This document shows positions 46,660-57,162 of a stretch of DNA of 64,000 bases, piece after piece (position 1 is the stretch's first letter; the number at the start of each line of letters is the position of its first letter). The stretch spans positions 186,001 through 250,000 of the forward strand of contig JAYKKM010000066.1 in assembly GCA_035772405.1 (NCBI GenBank). The letters run 5' to 3'. A program made the translations under genes and the position numbers. The DNA is from Chrysogorgia sp. JL179-B06 (lineage: Eukaryota; Cnidaria; Anthozoa; Scleralcyonacea; Chrysogorgiidae). The notes under the pieces are model-generated. The model saw only the letters and a list, made by a program, of their open reading frames with translations, did not search any database and was not told the DNA's origin.

Positions 46660-47643
46660 TCATTCATCATCATCTTCATAGCCAATAAAATCTTTTTCTT
46701 CCTCAAATTTCTTTCTTATGGCATGGTAAGCACATGCAGGTAAAGGTATTCTTTTTGGTCCTACAAATCCATATACCAATTGTATATATTCTCTATATGC
46801 AATACTTCTGAGATACCTGAAACACAGTGAAGCAACAATATGGTAAGCATGTGTACTGATGTGGTTGAAAATTCATAATCAAATCCATTTTGGTGCATTT
46901 GGGTATGTTCAAATTCACAGATTTAATCATTATATAAAATAATGCAGTGGATTTCTGAGAGCTTGACTTGATTAATAATTTTATCACTGATATGTTTATG
47001 AGGCTATATTATATAGTATTTTTAAAGCAGTGTTTTTATACAGTTTGTAAAATAATTTTAGTATTGGAAGTTCTATCTTTAGTTTTACATGACTCTTTAG
47101 TTTTAATACTATAGTTTGCAGATTAAATCCCAAATAATGCAAGTTCCACTTGTACTTATATATTCAGTATTTTACTGGCTATTACCTGTTTTCTGTGTCT
47201 TCATTTTATACCTCTTTCTGTCCATTGTTCTATATTTTGGCCCAGCAGAACGCAATGACCACACTGACAAGCAAACAATTTCAAAAGCGGGATGTAGTGT
47301 AATGCAGTTTGGGGCAGAATCAACCTCGATAAGAACTTTCTCACTGTTTACCGCTTCAATACAAGATTCAATCTCCATGCAACACTTGCATTCCTTCGCA
47401 TTCACAAGCAGTTCTGTGCTGCAATTTCCACATTTACACCTGTTGAAAAAATAGAGCGAGTATAAATCCGTGAAATGACGCAAATATTATGTAAATACAT
47501 GCAATTCGACACAAAACGTAAACGATTTATTCGATAAACAAATGTTACACTTACCAACTGTCTACGTCAGCGTTCGTATCAGTTAAATAAAGTTCGTATC
47601 AGAATCATTCTGGCTGTTATCTGCATCAGTCAAGCTAGAAGAC
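46660..47643 (-). pseudogene. P2X7 cytoplasmic-tail-like Cys-rich gene, three exons
   Basis: Exon A (47643 to about 47555) is acidic (MSSSLTDADNSQNDSD) and ends at gtaagt. A short duplicated segment (cgtatcag) and in-frame stop make its end uncertain. Exon B (about 47442-47172) joins in phase to give SWCKCGNCSTEL, KECKCCMEIESCIEAV and NCITLHPAF. Exon C (46816-46660) reads YLRSIAYREYIQLVYGFVG, IPLPACAYHAIRKKF and an acidic tail ending DDDE-stop. WCxCGxC, CC, CIT, LRxxAYR, LPxC and IRKxF appear in the same order as in the zinc-binding tail of vertebrate P2X7. There is no channel domain. It ends 66 bp from the convergent transposase stop. Confidence 0.7.
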
Positions 47644-47773
47644 ATCTTTAACTAGATTTCGATGAATTTTGAGGCGTTTCCGAAGAGTTATAGGTGAAAA
47701 AAAACCAGATTGCGCAGCTTGCCTCGTGTTCACTATACAAACACTGTTTCGATCTAAAAGCCGGTTCCTCCTT

Positions 47774-47781
47774 TGACGTCA
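47774..47781. promoter_or_regulatory. CRE-like palindrome TGACGTCA in right TIR of Kolobok 2
   Basis: It lies about 130 bp upstream of the P2X7-tail-like ATG at 47643. The matching site in the left TIR falls within the 14-bp deletion, so the transposase side has lost it. Confidence 0.5.
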
Positions 47782-47957
47782 CTTCCCTAACTAGAACCCA
47801 TTTTTTTTGTTCCCGCGGCCGATGCGAAAATCGCCGACTTTGACAGCAAAAAAGTCCATGAGGATGAAATTTTAGCCTGAAAAGATGTACTACAAATCCT
47901 CTTAAAATGTTCCAATTAGTATAAGTACGTAATAACCCTGGAGGTGATATAGGCACT

Positions 47958-49507
47958 TTAAGTTATAATGTATCTCCTGTTTTGGTGGTAAAAGATGAGC
48001 TAATTTATGATCTGGTTTGTTAATAATTTTACTAAAACGTTTCTCACACGCTTTCTCGCGTCTAGTACTGAGTTTGTCAATACCTCCAAGGATCAGGCTG
48101 CTGTCGTCGTAGTTTGCGTAGGGATAAATAAGAGACATAACTCGCTTTTGAACGCGTTCAATAGCATTGGAGAGGTAGTTTGGTAAACCATAATGATAGA
48201 CTTGACAGCAGTATTCCAGGACTTGCCTGATGCAGGTGCAATAAAAAGTGATTATGTCATGAGCAGGAACTTTTGCACGTTTGAGTTGAAGAATGAGATA
48301 AAATCGTTTGTTCACTTTCTTAATAAGATTAGTTATATGCGCGTTCCATTTTAGGTCGTTGCTAATTGTGGGATATACTTCATGGTAACAATACATATAG
48401 TCTCCCACCGTATTTTACGGTTATTATTAGGGTTATGGTTAGGATTAGAGTTACGGTTGGGGTTAGGGGTATAAAAAACAGATAGAAACCCGGTCTAGTG
48501 TTACCATGAAGTATATACCCTTATTGTTAGACCCAGTATTCTAACTTGGGTTACGACTTCAAATTGATGACAAACCGATGTTACACTTGGTAGAGAAGGA
48601 TTGGTAGATTTCGTAAAACAGATCTGGAGTTCTTTACACTTGGAAACGTTGAGTTGTAATTTATTTGCTGCAGACCAACTTTGAACTTCATTGACAGAAT
48701 TTTGGATTGTACTTATATTGTGCTTGTTTACAACTTCGGATATAGTGGTGTCGTCAATATATTTCCAATTGTCAACATCTGGAGTTCTAAGATCGTTAAT
48801 CATTAAAATGAAAAGCCAGGGGCCCAGTTTAGTGCCCTGAGGTACCCCTGAGGGAACTCCAGCCCACTCCGAATAACAATCGTTAGATAATTTAACACGT
48901 TGCACTCTGTTCGTCAGGAAGTCAAGATCCACTTTTTGACAAATGATGGAATAGGGAGTTGAATAATTTTCTCAGCTAAAATACGGTGGTCAATAAGATC
49001 GAACGCTTTGCGGTAATCTAACAATACCACCCGACTGCGTTTCGGGTTCCATCAGTTATGAACCATTGAGATAAGCGCGTGGGTTGCCGAGGAACACGGA
49101 ATGCCCCCAAATTGGGCAGGATCGACTATACTTAATATTGCCGGAGCAATATATTCTTCGATTACAAAGTCCTCAGCTAATTTTGAGACCGCAGATGTAA
49201 GAGATATAGGTCTAAGGTGCCTATTTATTTCACGTACATGTTTTTCCTTTGGAATAGGGGTAATGTTAGCTTTTTTCCAAGAAAGAGGAAGACTTTGTTC
49301 ATGGAAGGACGCATTCAACAAGTTTGAAATTGGGGATGCGATAATTTCGGCATAACTTTTTAGAATCCAATTAGGGATGCTGTCGGGCCCTGGTGCTTTG
49401 GAAGGCACCAAATTCTTCAATTTTGTTAAAACTGAAATTTTTCTATAAACTGAAAGTTCACTATGCGCAGTTTTTCTGAAATAATTTGTTAAATTGACGT
49501 GAAACAA
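47958..49507 (-). pseudogene. Non-LTR retrotransposon RT, interrupted by Kolobok 2 and a MITE
   Basis: Reading leftward: VPSKAPGPDSIPNWILKSYA (49507-49052), YRKAFDLIDH near 49000, then GVPSGVPQGTKLGPWLF and WKYIDDTTISEVV (catalytic YIDD), and the C-terminal half SNDLKWNAHITNLIKKVNKR, FYCTCIRQVLEYCCQVYHY, AIERVQKRVMSLIYP, ending HYNL at the Kolobok target site. This is the same CR1/L2-like family as 58.4-60.7 kb. Frame breaks occur near 49050 and 48950. A 151-bp MITE (48370-48520) splits LGLTI from SNDLKW. Endonuclease is absent on the right, and I did not recognise the 3' end beyond Kolobok 2. Confidence 0.75.
48370..48520. mobile_element. MITE with ~21-bp TIRs and telomere-like core
   Basis: Ends gggatatacttcatggtaac and gttaccatgaagtatatacc are inverted. 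The centre holds ttagggttatggttaggatt and further ggttagggg, a degenerate TTAGGG tract. Removing it plus ~7-8 bp rejoins the RT frame (LGLTI-SNDLKW), so the flank duplication is acaat(a/t)a-like. A relative is at 62535-62640. Confidence 0.8.
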
Positions 49508-49606
49508 AGATAAGAATCATTGAAATGAATAAGAGATCTATAAATTGTAGAATACAGGAGCATAAATGTTTACCCGGCCTACCTCTCTTACAACCGGAGA
49601 AGGACA

Positions 49607-52170
49607 TCATTCATTGTCACTGTCCTCACTTTCAGAACCATCCTCACTATCGGAGAATTCATTGCAATTGTCCTTTCCATTTGAGCAATCTATGCATTTG
49701 CAAACGCTGGTGCATGATAAATTCGCTTTGACACATGAACAACGATTGCTGGCACAGCCTTTTTTGCAGGAACACTCGATGTTTTCCAACATCCCATCTG
49801 GAGCAGGAGGCAAATCCATCCAATTTATGCTCACGTTACCGTCCTCGTCAACCACCCAGCCATCCATGGTTAGTTATATCCGGACATTCGACTATAGAAT
49901 TCAAAGCTTTTTGCCAAATTACTGCCTGATAAACCGCTCGTTGAATGTGCTTACCCAACGCATCTCTTGTGCATGGCATTTGATTTGTGCCGTATTTTCC
50001 AAGACTGAAAATTTTGAATCTTGCCTCATCAACTTTGTTCGAATTTTGTTGTTTATATAGACGGCACACGAATACCTCTAGCGCATTATCAAGTCCGAGT
50101 CTGGTGTAAAACAAGAAACAAAATTGGCAAATGATTCGTAAAGTTCAGGAAAATCATCAAACACTTTTAAGGTCACCTTCCCCTTTCCGTGAAAGGCACT
50201 AGTACTGTCGCAGCCTAAAAACAAATAATTCAACGCATTGTAAAAGGTACTGATTGCTGCATTTAAGTTATATTGCCTGGTGTTTCTTTTTGGTCAAAAC
50301 GCTATTTAAACTTAAGTCACGGAAGCTTTCGTTATTTTCACTTACGATTTGGCCAGAAAAAGTAAAATAGTAAATTAGTGGGTTTTGCCACGATATACAT
50401 GTATATGTAATGTTTTTGAAACTTTTTGTGAAATTAAGTGCGAAACGATACAATTTACTCCCCCCATCTAGCATATAAACAGTCTTACATATCAAAGGTA
50501 AGAGAAGCGATTATTTCGACTTTTATCTATCATTCCAATAAAAACATTTACAAAATATACAATCCAGTGAAAGCATGAAAACCAATAAGTGCGTTACACA
50601 TACGCGATACCAATTGATCATAAACTTCATTGATGTCAATAAGCCTTCTGTTGTTTGCAGAACCAGTGTCAAAAAATAGTGAAGATCTGATTTCAACCAT
50701 ATGGGCCGACATCAGAATAAAAACATCTGTGTCAGGGCTTCGGACCGTGACGTTGCATGCTGTGCATTGTAGAAGCATGTTGCGCATGCAGGATTAATCG
50801 TGTATCAGCCTCTTCATGGTTTGAATACAGCTCTGGGACACTTTCAATTTTCAGCATGTTATCCTTAAGGTATCAACGAAAAACTTGGGACAGTCTGCTC
50901 CATGCGTGAAAAAAGGTGAATGCATGCTGTAGTATTCGTTCAAGATCAAGAGTCGCCAAATGTTGGAAAATAAATTCAATCAATGCTTCTTTGTTTTGGC
51001 CTAAAGACAAAAACTAGCTTATTGAACGGTCGAGGAACTTTTTGAGTTGCACCACCGATCCTGACCCGAGTGACACCCAATGCTGACTGATGGGTAAGTA
51101 TCACATGTTTGAAGTCTACCCTATTTCCTTGAGCTTTCTTTGCAGATTGCTAAGATAAATTTTAAAGTATAGCAATTAGCGATAAGAATTTTTTTGCTAT
51201 TTGAGAAAAAATAATATTGCCTAATTTTATGGGTATGCAATATTCCTATATGGAGCTACTTTACCATGTTTAGCCTTGCCAGATTTTCATAACCGTAATA
51301 TCTCTATTAGGCCCCCTTCCAACAGCCCCCCCCCCCTTTTTTTGAGATGAAGGGGGCTTAATAGAGAGATTACGGTGTATCACAAAAATTTAGCTGATCA
51401 TCATGGACTTTGCAACTGATATAAATTAATGAAAATGGGAGTTTCAGCGATTACACGCTTCACACGAATCCCCCGTTTAACGCAGATTATTTAAATCATG
51501 GAGAAAAGCTTGTTGTGTAACAATTGTTACAATTCTTGCAACTGCAATTCCATCAATTGTATAGCAACCATGCTTTAGGTAGATCATTTGATATTATGTT
51601 ACAAAACTAATATGACGTTGTTATTATAAGTTAAAATTATAAGTTATTATAAATTAGGGTTATTCAGTTCTAATTTAAAGACTTACCATTACCCTGGGTG
51701 CCAGAGGTTTTTTCCCCGCCTCGTCCGCCAGCCTCTCCCACCTAATCGTCCCCGTTATACCTACGAGCGTGGAAGAACCTCTGGCACCCAGGGTAACTTA
51801 CCATGACAAACAAATCTGATTCTTTCTCACAACTTATGCACCTACACCAGACTTCTTGTTTTCCCGACCATCATCCGCGAGTGACAGACGTGTCAACTTC
51901 CTTCGTGGTGGAGCAACTTCACTGTCCGTTTTCTCTTGGTTGCTTTTACCAGATAGATGTTTCTCTTCCGCCGTTTTAAGCTTATTTTCGTCGCAAATTC
52001 TTTTGTAGCAGTTTTGATGGTAATACTATTGCAGATCCTCACACGTATTTGCAGAAAGAAATTTAGCTACGTCTTTGTCAGTAAATAAATTGTATGATTT
52101 TCGACAAATCTCCGATTTCTCGCCTTCTAGCTTAACCCATCTTTTTCGGCAACTTGTAAATTTTAATTAA
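49607..52170 (-). pseudogene. Second Academ-type gene, catalytic core missing
   Basis: Reading leftward: an N-terminal Cys/His exon (about 52160-51802) with CRKRWVKLEGEKS, HQNCYKRI and CISCEKESDLFVM, ending at a gtaagt donor; it contains an in-frame TAG. A long intron-like gap with no transposase core follows. Then come GQNKEALIEFIF (about 51000), HEEADTRLILHAQHA (about 50800), VRSPDTDVFILM and ALIGFHAFTG. An intron ends at 50215, then CDSTSAFHGKGKVTLKVFDD, resembling the XPG/FEN1 helix-hairpin-helix. The C-terminal part is WMDLPPAPDG then CSCKKGCASNRCSCVKANLS, a CXC-like cysteine cluster, and an acidic end at 49607. Multiple frame changes. No TIRs recognised. Confidence 0.6.
51690..51795. 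mobile_element. 106-bp MITE with perfect TIRs and 9-bp target duplication
   Basis: Ends TACCCTGGGTGCCAGAGGTT and AACCTCTGGCACCCAGGGTA are perfect inverted copies. The 9-bp flank acttaccat occurs at 51681-51689 and 51796-51804. A 9-bp duplication suggests a Mutator-like source. The duplicated flank is the splice donor (atg|gtaagt on minus) of the adjacent exon. Confidence 0.9.
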
Positions 52171-52552
52171 CGCTGGTCAGTAACTTGTGTGAGAAATTGT
52201 GATACATCGTCAAAATGAATAAAACATTTGCATAACTTTAAATTTATAATGTCAGCCATATTATTTTGCATTTGTAAGACAATTTCCGGGCGGCCGCGTT
52301 GCCTGATCGCAGGCAAAAGTTCGTGTTGCCTAGGTGATAATACGAAGAGTGTTCAGAAATTCAAAATGGCGGCCAGTCACGGAGATAGAAAGTGATGTTA
52401 ATTTTCTACTTATTGTGCACAATTGGGAATGGGGGATTGGCATTTCTGAACACAGGAGACTTAAATACGTTAAACTATGAAATAATTTCTTAGCCTCGCA
52501 ACATGTGCAACGAACTCGAACGAAAGGATGCAACAGGTGACGGCCTATTGCG

Positions 52553-53161
52553 ATTTAGGCCCTGTCCACACGTTTTCAAATCGATCCGTTTTCATTTTTA
52601 TGAAAACGCAGGAGGGAACGTTTTGCATCCACACCAGCGTTTTCGTGTCGTTTTCGAACGATTTGGTCCACCCACACGAAAACGCTGAAAACAATGAAAA
52701 ACGCCCTGGCTTGCAGTTGTCCTGTCAAAATCTAGCACGTGGAGACAACAAACGGCTGAGGAGAAGAGTGTAAACAAAGAGATCTTTGTATGGACAGATG
52801 ATTTGCTGCTAATTAACGTATGGCAAATGACTACAGTGTTTTGGTTTTATCCAGCAAAACCGCTACTCTTCAGAGCAGTCTGAATTATGACAAGAAGCAT
52901 CTTTGTAAAGTTGAGTGTTTTTCGAAAATGCTTCTTCAAGACGTAAAAAAGAAGCCGTTAAGTTTTAAATCACTCCTCCTTATGGACTGGGTACAACGTC
53001 GTTTTTAACGGTCCACATGCACCACAGCACACCGTTTTCAAAAGTTTGCACTCTTAAACGCGTTTTGGTTTTCGAAAGTATCGGTTTTCGGTGAAAACGC
53101 TGACTCGGCATTTACGTGTGAACGGGCAAAAACGAATTAACATGTGTGGATGGGGCCTTAA
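52553..53161. mobile_element. Short TIR element (non-autonomous DNA transposon)
   Basis: The ends ttaggccctgtccacacgtt and its imperfect inverse (aacatgtgtggatggggcct) face each other, with further inverted gttttcg-rich blocks inside. No transposase seen; the 62-codon frame at 52820-53008 has no motif. Confidence 0.65.
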
Positions 53162-53482
53162 TGCCCATTGTTACTTACCATTTTGACAGCTCTTTCTCAA
53201 ACTGGTTGAGGGATTCTATTATTTCGGATCTTTTTGCCTTACTCCAATCCGGGCTCTCGGAATAACGTTTGACAGTTAGCTTTGACGCCTCTCCTCCTCT
53301 TCGTTTGTTAAACATAACCAGCCTCGTCAAGTTCGATTGGTGCATGGCTTTCGCATTCTCGCTAATCTTTCTGACAATGTACTTTCGAAGTTTGTCGAGA
53401 TCCTCTGCGAGTGGCAACATGTCGACCTTGTTGTACTTCCGCATGGTGAGTGTGGCAAGCGAGTGGTGTTAAATGCAGAGAC

Positions 53483-53516
53483 TCCATTATCTAGAAGCTT
53501 CCTTCTAGATAATGGA
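53483..53516. repeat. Perfect 15-bp-arm hairpin
   Basis: Arms tccattatctagaag and cttctagataatgga around a 4-nt loop. It lies between two coding pieces of the recombinase-associated gene. It could be a templated insertion scar. Confidence 0.85.
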
Positions 53517-53818
53517 TAATCTATCCGCATCTTCTTTGGCATCTTTGTGCTTTGACCACAAAGCTTGTCCACGAATCGCATTCACACATTTTTTTAGTGA
53601 ATGACCAATCTTTAATGCAGGCGATGGTGTTTGCACATCTTGCTGGCCGTCCTTAATTTCACATTTGCAAAGGGTTTTGACAGCTTCAATGACATCATTT
53701 TTTTGCCCCATGCTTGTCTACGAGCATCGTTCCAACTTTTTTTATTAAGGCGTCGTTCCTTGCTAGCAACGATGGTTCATCGGTCTTCATGGTCGCTATG
53801 ACTGGCTTACTGTATTTT

Positions 53819-53925
53819 GCGAAACGAAATGGTTTCGTTCAACGAAACGAAATGGTTTCGTTCAACGAAACGAAATGGTTTCGTTCAACGAAACGAAATG
53901 GTTTCGTTCAACGAAACGAACTGTA
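53819..53925. repeat. 23-bp tandem repeat in left foldback arm
   Basis: About five units of gaaacgaaatggtttcgttc plus aac. Each unit is itself close to palindromic. Mirrored at about 55242-55342 in the right arm. Confidence 0.85.
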
Positions 53926-54204
53926 TGATGTATCTTGCGAATGGTTGGGACAAAAAGCGGATACGGATAAACGTACAAAACGCGGATACGGATAAACGTA
54001 CAAAACGCAGATGAACGCAATTTTGTTGATATATATTATGCTTTTCCCGTACTTTTTAACGAGTTTATTACGCCTTTTCTTTATTCAATATATGATTCAT
54101 ACGACAATATGTGACATTATACATAAACATTAAACATGTTTTGATTAGTGACGTGGTTAGTTATCATGCAGGTTTCGCCGGTTCACAGATCAACTACACG
54201 CCAT

Positions 54205-54206
54205 TG

Positions 54207-54242
<36 letters not shown>

Positions 54243-54243
54243 T
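54205..54243. repeat. (ATT)n microsatellite, mirrored at 54836-54882
   Basis: Simple-sequence tracts at matching positions of the two foldback arms. The right copy is longer. Confidence 0.85.
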
Positions 54244-54834
54244 AATCTTATTTCGATACGGTAGCTCTTCAGGCTATACAAAGTCTGCTTTCCAAGAGGC
54301 CGTATTAGGGCGTATAATAATGCTAAAATTATTTACAACCATAGCGTTTACATCTGTCCCTGAGACGAGCCTTAAATTCCCCCAAGGAAACGCGTTTGTC
54401 TCATGAGGGACAGATGTATAAAACTGTTTATATGAGAGGAGCCCGGTAAGTGAGATGATTTCTGGCTCGCGTTTATATGGGAAAATTCATCCAGCTTACC
54501 GAGATGATTTCAGCGCCAACGCCGCCAAACAATAGACGGTGTCGGCATCCTTTGAAAGTTCATCTCGGTAAGCTGGCCAGCCCGCCTGCGAGTGTTTATA
54601 TGAGAAATTCTGCTTACCGAGATCTCGCTAACCGGGCTGGCCCGCTTGTCCATATAAACGCACCGGAATTTTTAACAACAACATAAGTATACTGTAACTA
54701 CGCGGTGAGATCTCGCTTTACCGAGCTAGCTCGCCTCCCATACTATTTATGTAAATAATTTTAGCATTATAATACGGCCTCTTGGAAAGCAGACTTTGTA
54801 TAGCCTGAAGAGCTACCATATCGAAATAAGATTA

Positions 54835-54885
<51 letters not shown>

Positions 54886-55137
54886 CAATGGCGTGTAGTT
54901 GATCCATGTGAACCAGCGAAACCTGCATGATAATCAAAACACGTCACTAAATCACTAATCAAAACATGTTTAATGTTTAATTATGTATATTATGTCACAT
55001 ATTGTCGTATGAATCATATATTGAATAAAGAAAAGGCGTAATAAACTCGTTAAAAAAGTACGGGAAAATCATAATATATATCAACAAAATTGCGTTCATC
55101 CGCGTTTTGTACGTTTATCCGTATCCGCGTTTTGTAC

Positions 55138-55183
55138 AATCTCGTTCCCAGAGCCTCCGCCGCGCCACGCTGGGAACGAGATT
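55138..55183. mobile_element. 46-bp palindromic mini-insertion with 11-bp target duplication
   Basis: It begins aatctcgttcccagagcc and ends tgggaacgagatt, so it folds back on itself. gcgttttgtac flanks both sides (55127-55137, 55184-55194). The left foldback arm (about 53965-54010) has the same sequence without it, giving a built-in empty site. A relative is at 62392-62435. Confidence 0.85.
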
Positions 55184-55559
55184 GCGTTTTGTACTTTTAT
55201 CCGTCCTTTGTCCCAACCCTTCGCAAGATACATCATACAGTTCGTTTCGTTGAACGAAACCATTTCGTTTCGTTGAACGAAACCATTTCGTTTCGTTGAA
55301 CGAAACCATTTCGTTTCGTTCAACGAAACCATTTCGTTTCGCAAAATACAGTAAGCCGCTATGACTTGGTTGAGCATGCTGTTGCTGTCATTTGTGATCG
55401 CTGCCATGATCATTAACTTTGAGTTTGCCTGTATTTTCTTTTGTTTTTTGCCTGATCATCTTTTGGTTTAAATGGGCAGGATGCAGTATGTTTCCATAAC
55501 TCCTGTTGCCGAATAAATCCCGGCATTGAAAAAGTCATCTGCACATCCGCACAACGATC

Positions 55560-56240
55560 AGCTTGCCTTCACCAGTTTCCAGTACAGTCATATTGTGATG
55601 GTAGTTAACCCGCAGTCTAATTCCTTTTTCCTCTTGGCTGATCCAGTCTTCAACGAGAGGGTGGCGGCCATTTCTTTCTTTCGGATATTTTTTTGCATAA
55701 TTCTCCACAGTAAAAGCATGCCTGCTTCTTATTGTAATCTCGGATTTTTTTCGGGCCTTTTTTTCAGCAGTCTACAGAAACTGGTACAAAAAGTATGAAT
55801 TACTGCTAACATAGTATTTTAATGTTTCTTCAGCTGGATATTATGTAACAAGTATAGATTCTACTTTGTCGTTGTCTGTTGCGTTATACATGCACAGATG
55901 TCACAACGTGGCAAGAACAAAAAAAGTGGTCCACGCAACGGAGTTGAGCAAACGGAACCATTTGTTATCTACTTACTTTGTACAATAAAACTAGAAAACC
56001 AATTATGAAGTCTTGATGGGTTCCCAGTGTATGAAGGCATTTGACTAGACGATATTACCCATCAAGGGGGAACTCTGGCAGTGAAAGAGTTAAAACCTAT
56101 TTTAACCTATCTCAATCAACCTTTAACTGCCGAAATCGACTTCACACCATTTACAAAATATAAATATTAAAATGGATAAAAATTATTATACTAATTGTTA
56201 AAAATTAAAGGTAGTACTAATTACAATAGGTAAATTACAA
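55560..56240. other. No recognisable gene
   Basis: A short + frame at 55526-55798 has hydrophobic translation and no motif. Confidence 0.4.
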
Positions 56241-56249
56241 TAATAATAA

Positions 56250-56530
56250 AATTTTTAAATGGCCATCTAATTTTACTTTAAATTCGTTTAATGAATTTGC
56301 TAAAACAAGTGGCAGGTTGTTCCAGTCCTTAATCATTCTAAGAAAATAAGAATATTTAAAAACATCTGTTTTGCCTTTGGAATCTGGTATTTTAAGGGAT
56401 GACTACCACGTATCCTTGATTCTGTGTGTGGTATTTGGTAGCTTTCGGCATTAAAATCGATAAGATTGTAACTAATCTGATACATCATTGTCAACCTAGC
56501 TTTCATCCGTCTTTGTTGCATTCCCAACCA
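56250..56530 (-). pseudogene. Non-LTR RT C-terminal remnant
   Basis: Reading leftward: QQRRMKARLTMMYQISYNLI, DFNAESYQIPHTESRIRGSH, then one frame over RMIKDWNNLPLVLANSLNEF and KVKLDGHL. This is the tail of a CR1/L2-type ORF2; a frame break lies near 56360. Confidence 0.65.
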
Positions 56531-57162
56531 ATAGCAGTGAAAGAATTAAAATAACCAGACACAGTGCTAAAGTGCGGTGCCTTGTGTCGTTCTTTTAAAA
56601 TGTTGTGTCAAAAATGTCGCTACTAAATAATTGTCTGAATACCTATAATATATTGATAATCAACCTTATAAAAACATTTTCTTTTTTTCTGGGTGAAAGT
56701 TGCCCCTGCTGCCCTTTGCTATGTACGGCCCTGATTCAATTAGTTTACAGCTGCCTGGGATGAAGTAGAATTCCACTGCCTGCATGTGCTTATCATGCCA
56801 TCTGAACGAAATTTTGGAAAACCTCGAATTTCCGGGGATACGAGGATGAATAATTTAAATTCCTATTAGTAATATTTGTGCAAAATGTGTAGAAGGAAAT
56901 TACTTTTGTTTAAAATTTTCAAGTAGCTATAGTCTTATTTCCGAGCAAATATTTTATTTAGGAGATTAAACACATAATATTAAATATAGATCTATCTTTG
57001 TTTTTTTATACAATCAACAACATTTTTGTGTTCTTTCATGGGATTCCCACAAGCAGTACACCGAAGTTTTGCTGTTGTTGAAACTGGAATTGGTTGTGGA
57101 ATATTTGATAATATTCCTTGGCCATATCATGGACAGGTTTACTTAACCTTGCCTGGGTCCAT

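Larger units (their letters stand above)
42384..47957. mobile_element. Kolobok-type DNA transposon 2 (TTAA target), near full length
   Basis: Flanked by TTAA (42380-42383, 47958-47961). Ends AGTGCCTATATCACCTCC are perfect inverted copies, and the TIRs run about 215-230 bp. The left TIR lacks 14 bp (ttagggaagtgacg) present in the right. It contains a nine-exon THAP transposase gene on +, two MITEs in its third intron, and a three-exon P2X7-tail-like gene on - from the right end. The two genes converge, with stops 66 bp apart. It is inserted in a minus-strand non-LTR element, whose reading frame runs into the right TIR. Confidence 0.9.
53804..55356. mobile_element. 1.55-kb foldback element with ~10-bp target duplication
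   Basis: The two halves are long inverted copies: cttactgtattttgcgaaac at the left mirrors gtttcgcaaaatacagtaag at the right, and pairing extends through (att)n and gtaaataattttagcattat to about 54345/54750. The flanks carry cgctatgact at 53794-53803 and 55357-55366. Each arm has a 23-bp tandem repeat (gaaacgaaatggtttcgttc) and a 25-bp repeat (acggataaacgtacaaaacg). No transposase is encoded. Inserted in the recombinase-associated gene. Confidence 0.85.
53175..55550 (-). pseudogene. Recombinase-associated gene (same family as 15.2 kb fragment), interrupted
   Basis: Reading leftward: ELWKHTASCPFKPKDDQAKN (about 55500), MIMAAITNDSNSMLNQVI (55413), then a 1.55-kb foldback insertion. It continues TMKTDEPSLLARNDALIKKV, a frame change at a run of A (53715), EAVKTLCKCEIKDGQQDVQT, and an exon 53444-53175 with HQSNLTRLVMFNKRRGGEAS and KLTVKRY. 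From recall, repeated predicted proteins in cnidarians combine this FNKRRxGEAS region with a tyrosine-recombinase-like C-terminus such as that at 15186-15492, which is not present here. Frame breaks near 55420 and 53715 also disable it. Confidence 0.5.

Noticed and set aside
46660..47643. Genuine P2X7 receptor gene
   Set aside because: Only the cytoplasmic-tail-like domain is present, with no ATP-binding ectodomain or membrane helices, and it lies wholly within a transposon.
48421..48470. True telomere or chromosome end
   Set aside because: The TTAGGG-like tract is short, degenerate and bounded by MITE inverted repeats.
52820..53008. 62-codon plus open frame
   Set aside because: It lies inside a short TIR element and has no motif or homologous copy that I recognise.
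53817..54014. Repetitive open frames with RNEMVSFNETKWF units
   Set aside because: They arise from the 23-bp tandem repeat in the foldback arms; the mirrored frames at 55096-55413 prove it.
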